19,249 bases of DNA from G020354085 sp964482055 (GTDB taxonomy: Bacteria > Pseudomonadota > Gammaproteobacteria > Acidiferrobacterales > Sulfurifustaceae). The stretch is from the NCBI GenBank assembly GCA_964482055.1, contig CAYZVX010000056.1:1-19249 (forward strand). The letters are read 5' to 3'. Within the stretch, counting starts at the first letter, position 1; each line of letters begins with the position of its first letter. Made by a program: the position numbers and the translations under genes. The notes under the pieces are model-generated. The model had not been told where the DNA came from and did not search any database. It saw only the letters and a list, made by a program, of their open reading frames with translations. Of the stretch, positions 6,740 through 13,017 are shown in pieces.

Positions 6740-7698
6740 TCGGCGTCGGCGGCGGCGGATTTCTTGATCATCGCCTGCTGGCGCTTGATGAAGTCTTCCA
6801 GCGGGTTGATGCCCCACACGCGCAGGATGTAGGCCCGCGTGGCGGCCTCGACCAGCACGGCGAGGTTGCGCCCGGGGCCGACATAGAGCGACACCTCCGG
6901 CACCTCGACGTCGAGCAGGCGGCGGGTCCTCTGCTGTGCCTGCAGCCGGTCGATCTTGCTGTACTTGTCCTTGTGGATCTGCTCCATGTGCACGATCAGG
7001 TGCAGCCGCTTCTTGTGGCGCACGGCAGTCTCGCCAAACATCAGGCGCACATCGAGGACCCCAAGACCGCGCACCTCGAGGTAGTCGGACAGCACATGCG
7101 GGCACTGTCCAACCAGCACATCGGGGCCGACCCGCACCAGCTCCACGGCATCGTCGGCGATCAGCCGGTGGTTGCGCGACAGCAGCTCGAGCGCCAGCTC
7201 GCTCTTGCCGATGCCGGACTCGCCGGTGATGAGCACGCCCATGCCCATGACCTCCAGGTACACGCCGTGCACGGTGATGCGCGGGGCGAGCGCCCGGGTG
7301 AGGTAGTACTGCAGGTGATCGATGACCACCGGGCTCGGCAGGCCCGAGCTGAACAGCGCGAGGCCGTGCTGGTCGGCTTCCCGGGTGAGCTCGGCGGCGG
7401 GCCGGCGATTGCCGGCGACGATGACCGCCGCGGTCCTCTTGCAGGTAAAGACCTCCCGGATGAGGCTCGCGCGTTCCCGCGCCGGCAGCTTCTTCAGGTA
7501 CGCAAGCTCCTGCTCACCGATGACCTGGACGCGGTTGGGGTGGATGCGATTGAGGTGCCCGACCAGTGCCATGCCCGGAAACTTGGCGGTGGTGGGCTCG
7601 AGCAGGCGGTTTTGCCCAGTGCGGCCCGCAATCCACTTGAGCTTGAGCGCCGTGGACTGCTGCTCAAAGAGGTCGTTTACCGTGACAAGCGGGGTCAT
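6736..7698 (-). CDS. hprK: HPr kinase/phosphorylase
   Basis: 320 residues, full length. The N-terminal domain spans about 1-130. The C-terminal kinase domain has the P-loop GESGIGKSE (159-167), the catalytic region HRLIADDAVEL (177-187) and the HprK signature LEVRGLGVLDVR (207-218). The enzyme phosphorylates or dephosphorylates Ser46 of HPr according to ATP, Pi or PPi levels; the Ser46 context is intact in the HPr three genes downstream. Start ATG 7698. A candidate promoter with a perfect TATAAT sits about 36 bp upstream, so hprK may begin its own transcription unit. The usual ptsN gene is not found between hprK and hpf. Confidence 0.95.
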   Translation of the reverse strand: MTPLVTVNDLFEQQSTALKLKWIAGRTGQNRLLEPTTAKFPGMALVGHLNRIHPNRVQVIGEQELAYLKKLPARERASLIREVFTCKRTAAVIVAGNRRPAAELTREADQHGLALFSSGLPSPVVIDHLQYYLTRALAPRITVHGVYLEVMGMGVLITGESGIGKSELALELLSRNHRLIADDAVELVRVGPDVLVGQCPHVLSDYLEVRGLGVLDVRLMFGETAVRHKKRLHLIVHMEQIHKDKYSKIDRLQAQQRTRRLLDVEVPEVSLYVGPGRNLAVLVEAATRAYILRVWGINPLEDFIKRQQAMIKKSAAADAE

Positions 7699-7733
7699 GC
7701 GAGAGGTCTGAGGCGCGCTGTGGACACGCGCGC

Positions 7734-7739
7734 ATTATA
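7734..7739 (-). promoter_or_regulatory. Candidate -10 box (TATAAT) for hprK-rapZ-EIIA-ptsH-ptsI
   Basis: Reading the minus strand, a perfect TATAAT occurs 35 bp before the hprK ATG in otherwise very GC-rich DNA. The predicted start site would leave a leader of about 30 nt. There is no recognisable -35; at the -35 position lies the GGGGAA-AA-TTCCCC palindrome instead, so the promoter may depend on a regulator. Confidence 0.5.
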
Positions 7740-7745
7740 TACCCG

Positions 7746-7761
7746 CGGGGAAAATTCCCCG
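7746..7761. promoter_or_regulatory. GGGGAAAATTCCCC near-palindrome at the hpf-hprK junction
   Basis: GGGGAA (7747-7752) and TTCCCC (7755-7760) are perfect inverted arms around AA, with a flanking C-G pair. As RNA it folds as a 6-bp stem with a 4-nt loop. It lies 28 bp after the hpf stop and across the spacer/-35 region of the TATAAT candidate. It could be an operator or an hpf-distal attenuator. The transcript after it (minus strand) is not U-rich, so intrinsic termination is doubtful. Confidence 0.45.
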
Positions 7762-7788
7762 GCGCGGACGCCCGTGGACCGGGATTGC

Positions 7789-8097
7789 TTATCGAGAAGC
7801 CGGTCCGGCCCTATGGCTGGACTTCTTTTCCTTGTGCTTGATGACCTGCCGGTCGAGCTTGTCGGCCAGCGCATCGATGGCGGCATACATATCGGCGCCT
7901 TCGGCGGCGGCGTGCAGGGTTGCGCCCTTGGCGTGGATGGTGGCCTCGGCAAGGTGGCGGGTCTTTTCCACCTGCAGCACGATGTTGGTGGTGGTCAGGT
8001 GATCGAAGTGCTTCTGAATGCGGCCGATCTTTTCGTGACAATACTGGCGCAACGGTTCGGTGACGTCCAGCTGCTGTCCGGTGACGGCGATCTGCAT
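7789..8097 (-). CDS. hpf: Short ribosome hibernation promoting factor HPF
   Basis: 102-residue short-form HPF/YfiA-family protein, which binds the 30S decoding region and promotes 100S ribosome dimers in stationary phase together with RMF. The sequence follows the family: MQIAVTGQQLDVTEPLRQYC, then alternating strands with VEKTRHLAEATIHAKGATLHA, then the long helix DMYAAIDALADKLDRQVIKHKEK with a basic tail. It lacks the C-terminal dimerisation domain of long HPF, matching the gammaproteobacterial form. Start ATG 8097 lies 4 bp after the rpoN stop, with a GGAG inside the end of rpoN. This rpoN-hpf pairing is widely conserved. Confidence 0.94.
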   Translation of the reverse strand: MQIAVTGQQLDVTEPLRQYCHEKIGRIQKHFDHLTTTNIVLQVEKTRHLAEATIHAKGATLHAAAEGADMYAAIDALADKLDRQVIKHKEKKSSHRAGPASR

Positions 8098-8101
8098 CGG
8101 T

Positions 8102-9634
8102 TCAGGCTCCGGTGGGTTTGCGCGTGTCCACCAGCGACTTGCGCTGGCTGGACGGTGGAATGTTCATCGACTCCCTGTACTTGGCGACCGTACGGCGCGC
8201 CACGTTGATGCCCTGCTTGGCGAGAATCTCGGCGATCTTGCTGTCGCTGATCGGTTTGGTGGGCGACTCGCTTTCCAGCAGCTTCTTGATGAGCGAGCGG
8301 ATCGCCACCGCCGAGCAGGTGCCGCCATCGGCGGTCGACACGTGGCTCGAAAAGAAGTACTTGAGCTCGATGATGCCGCGGGGCGTGAGCATGTACTTGT
8401 TGGTGGTGACGCGCGAGATCGTCGACTCGTGCATGCCCACCGCCTCGGCGATGTCGTGCAGCACGAGCGGCTTCATCGCCTCCGGTCCATGGTCGAAGAA
8501 GGCGCGCTGGCGGTCGACGATCATGCGCGCGACCTTGAGCAGCGTGTCGTTGCGCGAGTTGAGGCTCTTGATGAACCAGCGTGCCTGCTGCAGGTTGTCC
8601 TGCAGGTAGCGGTTCTGCGGGCTCGAGTCGCCGCGATGGATCATGCGCTCGTACATGCGGTTGATGCGCAGCCGCGGCGCGATCTCCGGATTGAGGTCGG
8701 CACGCCAAACGCCCTTGGCCTTCTTGACGATGACGTCCGGAACGACATAGGCGGCTTGCGAGGCCTGCACCGCGGAACCCGGCCGCGGATTGAGACGCTG
8801 AATCAGCTCGATGGCCTGCTGCAGCTCCTCGGGCGGCAGCTTGAGCGCGCGGCGCAGCTGTGTATAGTCGCGATTCGCGAGAAGCGCCAGGTTGTCCTGG
8901 GTCGCGAGCAGCGTGGCCTGCGCATGGTACGGCGTGTCGCTCGGCAACGCGCGCAGCTGCAGTTGCAGGCACTCGGCGAGGTTGCGGGCCGCAACCCCGA
9001 CCGGGTCGAAGTTCTGGATCTGGTGCAGGACCGCCTCGATCTCGTCGAGTTCCGGCGCGTCGCTCGGTCCGAGCGCCTGCTGAATGTCTTCCAGGGTAAG
9101 GCTGAGATAGCCGTCCTCGTTGATGGCGTCGATCAGCGCCATCGCGATGGCCTGGTCGCGTTCGGAAAGCGGGGTCATGCGCATCTGCCACAACAGGCGA
9201 TCGCGCAAGGTCTCGGGCAGGCTGTTGCGCGCCTCGAGGTCCGGCAGGTCATCGTCGCTACCGCGGCCTGCGCCGCTCGCCACCGGCAGGTCGAATTCAT
9301 CGCCCCAGTCGCTGTCGCCGCTCAGGTCGTTGTCGGCGAGGGTGGTCTCGGTGCCGACCTCCGCGGGTTCGGGGCCCTCGGCATCCTCGGCGAGCGCGGG
9401 TTCGCCAGCCGCGGCCTCGGCCACTTCGAGCTCCACCTCACCATCCTCAGCCTTGACCGCCTCGCCCGCCTCGCCTTCGCTCTCACCTTCCTCGAGCAGC
9501 GGGTTACTCTCGAGCGCCTCCTGGATCTCCTGCTGCAGCTCCACCGACGACAGCTGCAACAGGCGGATGGCCTGCTGCAACTGCGGAGTGATGGTGAGAT
9601 GCTGACCTAAGCGAAGGTCGAGGGACTGCTTCAT
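8102..9634 (-). CDS. rpoN: RNA polymerase sigma-54 factor
   Basis: 510 residues. Region I (1-50) has the Gln-rich MKQSLDLRLGQHLTITPQLQQAIRLLQ that contacts activators and the -12 element. Region II (about 49-135) is unusually long and acidic, with few basic residues. The core-binding domain follows at about 135-330. A helix-turn-helix lies near 391-413 (LHDIAEAVGMHESTISRVTTNK), and the diagnostic RpoN box ARRTVAKYRE is at 479-488. The expanded region II accounts for the extra length over E. coli RpoN (477). Start ATG 9634. It directs transcription of -24/-12 promoters with AAA+ activators. lptB lies 122 bp upstream on the same strand and hpf follows after 4 bp. Confidence 0.97.
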   Translation of the reverse strand: MKQSLDLRLGQHLTITPQLQQAIRLLQLSSVELQQEIQEALESNPLLEEGESEGEAGEAVKAEDGEVELEVAEAAAGEPALAEDAEGPEPAEVGTETTLADNDLSGDSDWGDEFDLPVASGAGRGSDDDLPDLEARNSLPETLRDRLLWQMRMTPLSERDQAIAMALIDAINEDGYLSLTLEDIQQALGPSDAPELDEIEAVLHQIQNFDPVGVAARNLAECLQLQLRALPSDTPYHAQATLLATQDNLALLANRDYTQLRRALKLPPEELQQAIELIQRLNPRPGSAVQASQAAYVVPDVIVKKAKGVWRADLNPEIAPRLRINRMYERMIHRGDSSPQNRYLQDNLQQARWFIKSLNSRNDTLLKVARMIVDRQRAFFDHGPEAMKPLVLHDIAEAVGMHESTISRVTTNKYMLTPRGIIELKYFFSSHVSTADGGTCSAVAIRSLIKKLLESESPTKPISDSKIAEILAKQGINVARRTVAKYRESMNIPPSSQRKSLVDTRKPTGA

Positions 9635-9756
9635 GTGCGCGCGACGATTTCTCTAACCCCGGGGGCCGCAGCCGTATTCTGGCCTGTATTTTGCGTCTAC
9701 TTCGGAAGTGTAGCTCAATTTGCCGGCCGGCAAGCGCATCGGCCGCCGCCGGCAGC
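9635..9756 (-). other. lptB-rpoN spacer with GC palindrome, no gene
   Basis: 122 bp with no supported ORF. Just after the lptB stop lies a perfect 12-bp palindrome TGCCGGCCGGCA (9721-9732), and its left arm can also pair with TGCCGGC sequence nearer lptB. After this, on the minus strand, comes a less GC-rich stretch with TTGAGC and AAAATA/AGAATA-like hexamers. This is a plausible site for an rpoN promoter, but the 17-bp spacing rule is not met by any pair. Termination of the upstream unit here is possible but unproven. Confidence 0.4.
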
Positions 9757-10482
9757 CTACAGACGGAAATCCGCACCGAGGTAGACCCTTTTGACGTCCT
9801 CATTATAAAGAATGTGCTCGGGCGTGCCGGCCGTCAGCACCTGCCCATCGGCGAGAATATAGGCGCGATCGCAGATCTTGAGCGTTTCACGCACGTTGTG
9901 ATCCGTTATCAGCACCCCGATGCCGCGTCGTTGCAGATCGCGGATGAGGTTCTGAATCTCGAGCACCGAGATCGGATCGACGCCGGCGAAGGGCTCGTCG
10001 AGCAGCATGAATCGCGGCTCGGTAGCGAGCGCGCGGGCAATCTCCACGCGCCGCCGTTCGCCTCCCGACAGGCTCACGCCGAGGGCCGCGCGCCGCTCGC
10101 TGATGTGCAAATCGCGCAGCAGCTGCTCGAGACGGTCGTGCCGCTGCGCGGCGTCGAGGTCCGAGCGTGTCTCGAGAATCGCCATGATGTTGTCTTCCAC
10201 CGACAGCTGCCGGAACACGGACGGTTCCTGCGGCAGGTAGCCGAGCCCCAGGCGCGCGCGCTTGTGCATCGGCAGGTGGCCCAGGTCGATGTCGTCCAGG
10301 CGTATGCTGCCGCGATCCGTCGGCACCAGCCCCACGAGCATGTAAAAGCAGGTCGTCTTGCCGGCGCCGTTGGGACCGAGCAGTCCCACGATCTCGCCGC
10401 TGTGCACCTCGAGCGCGACGTCACGCACCACCGCGCGGCCCTTGTACTGCTTGGTCAGGTGCTCGGCGTGCAGCAGGCTCAT
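9757..10482 (-). CDS. lptB: LPS export ABC transporter ATPase LptB
   Basis: 241-residue cytoplasmic ATPase of the LptB2FG transporter, which extracts LPS from the inner membrane. All ABC motifs are present: Walker A GPNGAGKT (36-43), Q-loop GYLPQEPSVFRQLS (81-94) with the LptB-type LPQEPSVFR, signature LSGGE (138-142), Walker B FMLLDEPFAGVDP (158-170) and the H-loop His195 in TDHN. The C-terminus YNEDVKRVYLGADFRL is typical of LptB. Start ATG 10482 overlaps the lptA stop by ATGA. The partners lptF and lptG are not in this window, as usual. Confidence 0.97.
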   Translation of the reverse strand: MSLLHAEHLTKQYKGRAVVRDVALEVHSGEIVGLLGPNGAGKTTCFYMLVGLVPTDRGSIRLDDIDLGHLPMHKRARLGLGYLPQEPSVFRQLSVEDNIMAILETRSDLDAAQRHDRLEQLLRDLHISERRAALGVSLSGGERRRVEIARALATEPRFMLLDEPFAGVDPISVLEIQNLIRDLQRRGIGVLITDHNVRETLKICDRAYILADGQVLTAGTPEHILYNEDVKRVYLGADFRL

Positions 10483-10901
10483 CGGGCAGACGTGCCGTTG
10501 GGCGGCTGGATCACGGCCTGCACGCGCGCCTCGTCGCTCCCCGTACTGCGCGCCTCGATGCGCCTGTCGGTCACGAAGTAGTGGATCTCGCTGGCGCTGA
10601 TTGTATCGGGACCCTGGCGGACGGTGGCCGGCTTGCCGTAGGCGTGAATCTGCTCGGGCCGGTTGTCGCGCGAGTGGACCTCGACCCGGTCACCGCGCAG
10701 CTCGAGCGTGCCCTGGCGCACCACGACGTCGCCGCGATAGACGGCTATCCCCGTCTTCTCGCTGACCTCGACGCTGCGCGCGCGCACGTGGATCGGCTGT
10801 TCGCGATCCTCGTTCGCCGCACCGGCCGGCACGGCGGCGAGCAGCGCGGCGAGCGACAACGCCAATCCTGCGATGCGCAGTCCTGCTTGAGCGCCAGTCA
10901 T
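10479..10901 (-). CDS. lptA: Periplasmic LPS bridge protein LptA, unusually short
   Basis: 140 residues with a signal peptide cleaved near AVPAGAA (about 23-29), leaving a mature protein of around 110. LptA monomers stack to form the beta-jellyroll bridge that carries LPS across the periplasm. The OstA/LptA pattern is clear: QPIHVRARSVEVSEKTGIAVYRGDVVVRQG, then HAYGKPATVRQ, then SASEIHYFVTDRRIEA and RVQAVIQP. Compared with E. coli LptA (185), about 30 residues that normally lie between the YGKPATF..Q and I.G..I.Y segments are absent, with the reading frame intact. The next strand pair follows directly. The C-terminal tail is also short. The start, ATG 10901, lies 1 bp after lptC; the end overlaps lptB. 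Confidence 0.9.
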   Translation of the reverse strand: MTGAQAGLRIAGLALSLAALLAAVPAGAANEDREQPIHVRARSVEVSEKTGIAVYRGDVVVRQGTLELRGDRVEVHSRDNRPEQIHAYGKPATVRQGPDTISASEIHYFVTDRRIEARSTGSDEARVQAVIQPPNGTSAR

Positions 10902-10902
10902 G

Positions 10903-11373
10903 CTAGCGTTTGTCCCGGTCCTGTCGTTTGGCCGCAGGCTGTTCGAGCTCCACGCGCATCTTGTCGGTGCGAATTTCCGCCGCCGCGCCGAGCGGGTCGC
11001 GCCCGCGCGCCACGTGCACGTCGCCGGTCAGCTCGATGTAGGCGCCACCGTCCGGAAGAAGACCCTTGCGCGCGCGGCTGTGCGTCGGTGCCATGCCCTC
11101 GCGGTACTGGATGAGGTACGGCTCCTCGAGCTCGGAGCTGCCATCGTCGGCGTAGTGTACGAGGTGCCGGGCGGACAGTTCGTACTGCTTCTGGCCCCGC
11201 GCATCCACGGCGACAGCGGTGAAGTTGTCGACCACATAGTCCGGCTCGTGCTTGCGCGGCGCCTCGGCAACCCCCGCAGTCGGCGCGAAAGAGCGTGGCA
11301 GCCACCACGACAGCACCGCCAGCCCCAACAGTATGGCGGCAACCGCAGGTTTGGCCCAATCGATGCGTGTCAC
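10903..11373 (-). CDS. lptC: LPS export protein LptC, C-terminally short
   Basis: 156 residues: a single N-terminal membrane helix (about 9-25) and a periplasmic beta-jellyroll. It connects LptB2FG to LptA. The family pattern DYVVDNFTAVAVDARGQKQYELSA.HLVHY, then LEEPYLIQY and GAYIELTGDVHVARG and finally EIRTDKMRVELE is present. E. coli LptC (191) continues for about 40 more residues after the last strand, the region implicated in LptA contact. Here the protein ends in a charged tail (AKRQDRDKR), and the lptA start follows one base later, so no frameshifted remainder can be hidden downstream. Start GTG 11373, 4 bp after the kdsC stop; AAGG lies very close to it. Confidence 0.87.
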   Translation of the reverse strand: MTRIDWAKPAVAAILLGLAVLSWWLPRSFAPTAGVAEAPRKHEPDYVVDNFTAVAVDARGQKQYELSARHLVHYADDGSSELEEPYLIQYREGMAPTHSRARKGLLPDGGAYIELTGDVHVARGRDPLGAAAEIRTDKMRVELEQPAAKRQDRDKR

Positions 11374-11377
11374 GACC

Positions 11378-11968
11378 TTATCGGTTGCTGCCGCCGGTCA
11401 GGTATTTGAGCATCTCGGCCGCGTACGTGCCCTGCGCGTGCATGATCATCTCGCAGACTTCGCGTCCGGCGCCGCGCCCGCCGGCGCTCGGCGTGACCCA
11501 GTGCGCGTGCTGCTTGACCAGCGGATGGGCGTCAGCGACCGCCACGGCGAGCCCCACCTCGAGCATGATCGGCAGGTCCACGACATCATCGCCGACGTAG
11601 GCGGTCTGCTCGGGGGCGAGTTCGAGCCGCGCAATAAGCTCGCGGTAGACCGGGTGCTTGTCCACGCAGCCCTGGTAGATGTGCTGGATGTTGAGATCGC
11701 GCACACGATGCTCCACGACGCGCGAGGTGCGCCCCGTGATGATGCCGGCGGCCACGCCGTTGCGTTGCAGCATCTTGATGCCGTGGCCGTCCTTGGAGTT
11801 GAAGGCCTTGTACTCCTGACCGTCGTCACCGATGATCAGGCGCGCGTCGGTAAGCGCGCCGTCGACGTCGAACAGCACGAGCTTCACGCGCGCGGCGAGC
11901 GCCGCGACGGCGGCCGGCACCTCGAAGGCGGGCTTGAGCAGCGGGGTGGAACGCGCCTCGCCGCTCAT
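11378..11968 (-). CDS. kdsC: KDO-8-phosphate phosphatase KdsC
   Basis: 196-residue HAD-superfamily phosphatase, C0 cap type (tetrameric), which converts KDO-8-P to KDO for LPS inner core synthesis. Motif I is FDVDGALTD (33-41; nucleophile Asp34, acid Asp36), followed by KAFNSKDGHGIKML. Motif II is IITGRTSR (T78), the motif III Lys is in the DKHP region and motif IV is VGDDVVDLP (125-133). The family usually has a Gly after LTD where this one has Ala-Arg. ATG 11968 was chosen, since it shares one base with the kdsD stop (TGATG); an adjacent GTG at 11971 would give a 4-bp overlap and one extra residue. Confidence 0.95.
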   Translation of the reverse strand: MSGEARSTPLLKPAFEVPAAVAALAARVKLVLFDVDGALTDARLIIGDDGQEYKAFNSKDGHGIKMLQRNGVAAGIITGRTSRVVEHRVRDLNIQHIYQGCVDKHPVYRELIARLELAPEQTAYVGDDVVDLPIMLEVGLAVAVADAHPLVKQHAHWVTPSAGGRGAGREVCEMIMHAQGTYAAEMLKYLTGGSNR

Positions 11969-12942
11969 CACATGACTCCGGCGCGCAGCAGGTCGTGCAT
12001 GTTGAGGGCGCCGACCACGCGGTTCTCGGCATCCACCACGAACAGCCCGTTGATCTTGAGCGCTTCCATGAGCTTGACGGTCTCGGCCGCGAGCACATCG
12101 CTGTGCGTGACCTTGGGGTGGCGGGTCATCACGTCACGCACCCGGGCGCTGTACACGTTGACCTCGCGATTGAGCAGGCGGCGCAGGTCGCCGTCGGTGA
12201 GGATTCCGACCAGGCGCTCGTCGCGGTCGATCACGCCGACCATGCCGAGCCCCTTGCCGGTCATCTCGAGCAGTGCCTCGCGCAGGCTGGCGTCCTCGCG
12301 CACGAGCGGGATCTCCTGGCCGGTGTGCATGATGTCGGCCACGTACAGCAGCAGGCGCCGGCCGAGCACACCGCCCGGGTGCGAGCGCGCGAAGTCCTCG
12401 CGCGTGAAGCCGCGCGACTTGAGCAGCGCCACGGCGAGCGCATCGCCCAGCGCGAGCGCCGCGGTCGTGCTCGCGGTCGGCGCAAGATTGTGCGGACAGG
12501 CCTCCTTGTCGACCGCCGCGTCGATCACGGCATCGGCCTGCCGGGCGAGGGTCGACTGCAGGTTGCCGGTAAGCGCGATCAGCTTCACGTCCATGCGCTT
12601 GATGAGCGGCAGGATCGTGAGGATCTCCTCGGTCTCGCCCGAGTTGGACAGCGCCAGCACCACGTCGCCCGGCTGGATCATGCCGAGATCGCCGTGCGAG
12701 GCCTCGCCCGGGTGCACGAAGAACGCCGGCGTCCCGGTGCTGGCGAGCGTGGCGGCGATCTTGCCGGCGATGTGCCCGGACTTGCCCATGCCGGTGACGA
12801 CCACGCGCCCGCGGCACTGCAGGATGATCTCGCAGGCGCGCGCGAACCCTTGGTCGATGCGGTGCGCGAGCGTGGCGAGGGCCTCGGCTTCCAGCTCGAC
12901 GACGGCGCGCCCGAGGCTCTCGAAAGACGCCGTATCACTCAT
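11968..12942 (-). CDS. kdsD: D-arabinose-5-phosphate isomerase KdsD
   Basis: 324 residues. Converts ribulose-5-P to arabinose-5-P, the first step of the KDO branch. The N-terminal SIS sugar-isomerase domain (about 1-190) has VVVTGMGKSGHIAGKIAATLASTGTPAFFVHPGEASHGDLGM and SNSGETEEI, and the PTASTTAALALGDALAVALL motif. A CBS pair follows (about 205-265 and 275-324). Length and motifs match KdsD/YrbH closely. Start ATG 12942. It is the first gene of the minus-strand cluster, divergent from the antiporter gene with a 75-bp spacer that must hold its promoter. Its stop overlaps kdsC. Confidence 0.96.
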   Translation of the reverse strand: MSDTASFESLGRAVVELEAEALATLAHRIDQGFARACEIILQCRGRVVVTGMGKSGHIAGKIAATLASTGTPAFFVHPGEASHGDLGMIQPGDVVLALSNSGETEEILTILPLIKRMDVKLIALTGNLQSTLARQADAVIDAAVDKEACPHNLAPTASTTAALALGDALAVALLKSRGFTREDFARSHPGGVLGRRLLLYVADIMHTGQEIPLVREDASLREALLEMTGKGLGMVGVIDRDERLVGILTDGDLRRLLNREVNVYSARVRDVMTRHPKVTHSDVLAAETVKLMEALKINGLFVVDAENRVVGALNMHDLLRAGVM

Positions 12943-13017
12943 GCTTGCGGTTCCGGGGCGGGAGGGTATCGGGTAAATTAGTTGCTGAGTATATCAAAGG
13001 ACTGTCGCGCCCCCCCG
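12943..13017. promoter_or_regulatory. Divergent kdsD / antiporter intergenic region
   Basis: 75 bp between two divergent starts, containing the only AT-rich patch nearby (about 12971-13000). On the minus strand a TATACT (5 of 6 to the -10 consensus) reads toward kdsD. No -35 at proper spacing was convincing on either strand. At least one promoter is expected here because both units start from this gap. Confidence 0.4.

Noticed and set aside
8060..9610. 516-codon plus-strand frame opposite rpoN
   Set aside because: Shadow of rpoN; no independent motif or ribosome site.
9635..9756. Sigma-54 autoregulated promoter before rpoN
   Set aside because: No TGGCAC-N5-TTGC type -24/-12 element was found on the minus strand in this spacer.
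12982..13017. Longer N-terminus for the antiporter from TTG 12982
   Set aside because: The extra 12 residues (including KDCRAPP) are not membrane-like, while ATG 13018 gives the typical family start.
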